A DNA stretch of 64,000 nt, taken from contig NMRB01000898.1 of the NCBI GenBank assembly GCA_002633025.1, forward strand, positions 123,215-187,214, read 5' to 3'. Source of the stretch: Notospermus geniculatus. Taxonomy: Eukaryota; Nemertea; Pilidiophora; Heteronemertea; Lineidae. Shown piece by piece: positions 63,501 to 64,000 of this stretch (position 1 is its first letter; every line of letters starts with the position of its first letter). The notes below the pieces were generated by a model. That model made no database searches. It saw nothing but the letters and a program-made list of their open reading frames with translations, and was not told the origin of the DNA. The position numbers and the translations under genes are program-made.

Positions 63501-64000
63501 ACGAGATTCTACGGCAATGAAAAACAAAACTTTCCGATTTGGAGTGTTTAAAAAAGAATCTCCGAAGGAAAAACTGTCTTGGGAACAGAAGGTCATTTTC
63601 TTAAACTATAACCTCTGGCGATTGTATAGCCATGCACCTTAATCCGTCGCGGAAGAGTAGAAGCGTATAAGTTATACAGGGGACGTTTGTTACTGTCACG
63701 CCGGTGTGACAGGCGATAGTTCGCCTGATGGACTATATCGCCTGTTCTCCGGGGCGGACTATATCGCCTGTCCTCCGGACCATGGGCCAAGTGTAAAGTG
63801 TGCTTGAATATCAACGCCGACATCATCGTTTGTGGTGTAGCAGAACGGCAGAGGTCTACTGCATGGAATGCTCTGAGTTTGATCCCCCTGCTGACGCCTT
63901 TTTCGTTTTCCCAATTTAACGTCTAGCTGGTCAAAAGGGTGATACGTGGATTTTTTTCCCCAATAAAACCAGAGCCGTATTTATCTTTTTGGTCCAGGGG
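63501..64000. other. 3' flank with short GGACTATATCGCCTGT tandem words
   Basis: About 2.5 copies of GGACTATATCGCCTGT(T/C)CT lie at 63,705-63,780, some overlapping in inverse orientation (GACAGGCGATAGT). No gene is visible to the window end. Confidence 0.55.

Overview
The window reads as metazoan nuclear DNA, most likely from a marine invertebrate deuterostome (hemichordate or echinoderm first, amphioxus as an alternative). The grounds are intronless class A GPCR genes of lineage-expanded peptide/chemoreceptor type, a Polinton (Maverick), APE-type LINEs, many palindromic MITEs and the recurrent short word TAGGCCTA. This assignment is an inference. There are no operons, ribosome-binding sites, CRISPR arrays or bacterial genes. 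Two runs of N (25,216-25,624 and 45,056-45,259) and isolated single Ns (22,818; 24,078; 37,633; 49,343) mark uncertain assembly.

Host genes are few. A 5'-cut GPCR lies at 3-644. A complete GPCR lies on the minus strand at 32,169-33,155, with a palindromic transposon only 35 bp from its start codon. Two close paralogues lie at 43,558-44,538 (intact) and 48,619-50,119 (split by a ~518 bp insertion). A probable two-exon gene for a secreted protein of unknown function lies at 61,839-63,500.

Mobile DNA makes up most of the rest. (i) 21,986-30,433 is a decayed GC-rich Polinton. It has a protein-primed family B DNA polymerase, a retroviral-type integrase (N-terminal half lost in the gap), a conserved uncharacterised protein, a major capsid protein gene broken in two, and the first ~46 codons of a packaging ATPase. 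The right terminal repeat is present; the left end is missing and is fused to a foldback element. (ii) 51,214-56,128 is a nearly intact two-ORF LINE whose ORFs overlap as ATGA. It is flanked by two identical 168 bp direct repeats, an exceptionally long target-site duplication. (iii) 18,397-20,443 is an older, frameshifted LINE fragment. (iv) Several palindromic foldback elements are present, two of them copies of one family (20,991-21,985 and 33,191-34,242) and one carrying a tRNA-like sequence in each arm (16,889-18,396). (v) Many MITEs occur, often nested. (vi) Interspersed repeats that begin with an AGCTCACC...GGTGAGCT hairpin contain 145 bp internal tandem units and conserved clusters of nuclear-receptor half-sites.

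The most unusual observations are the 168 bp LINE target-site duplication, the YY1-like motif at the LINE 5' end, the SINE-like insertion that duplicated the capsid gene start codon, the tRNA-bearing palindrome, and the repeat-borne AGGTCA arrays. No wholly new multi-gene system could be shown from the sequence alone; the nearest candidates are the Polinton's uncharacterised ORF and the palindrome-array foldback family.
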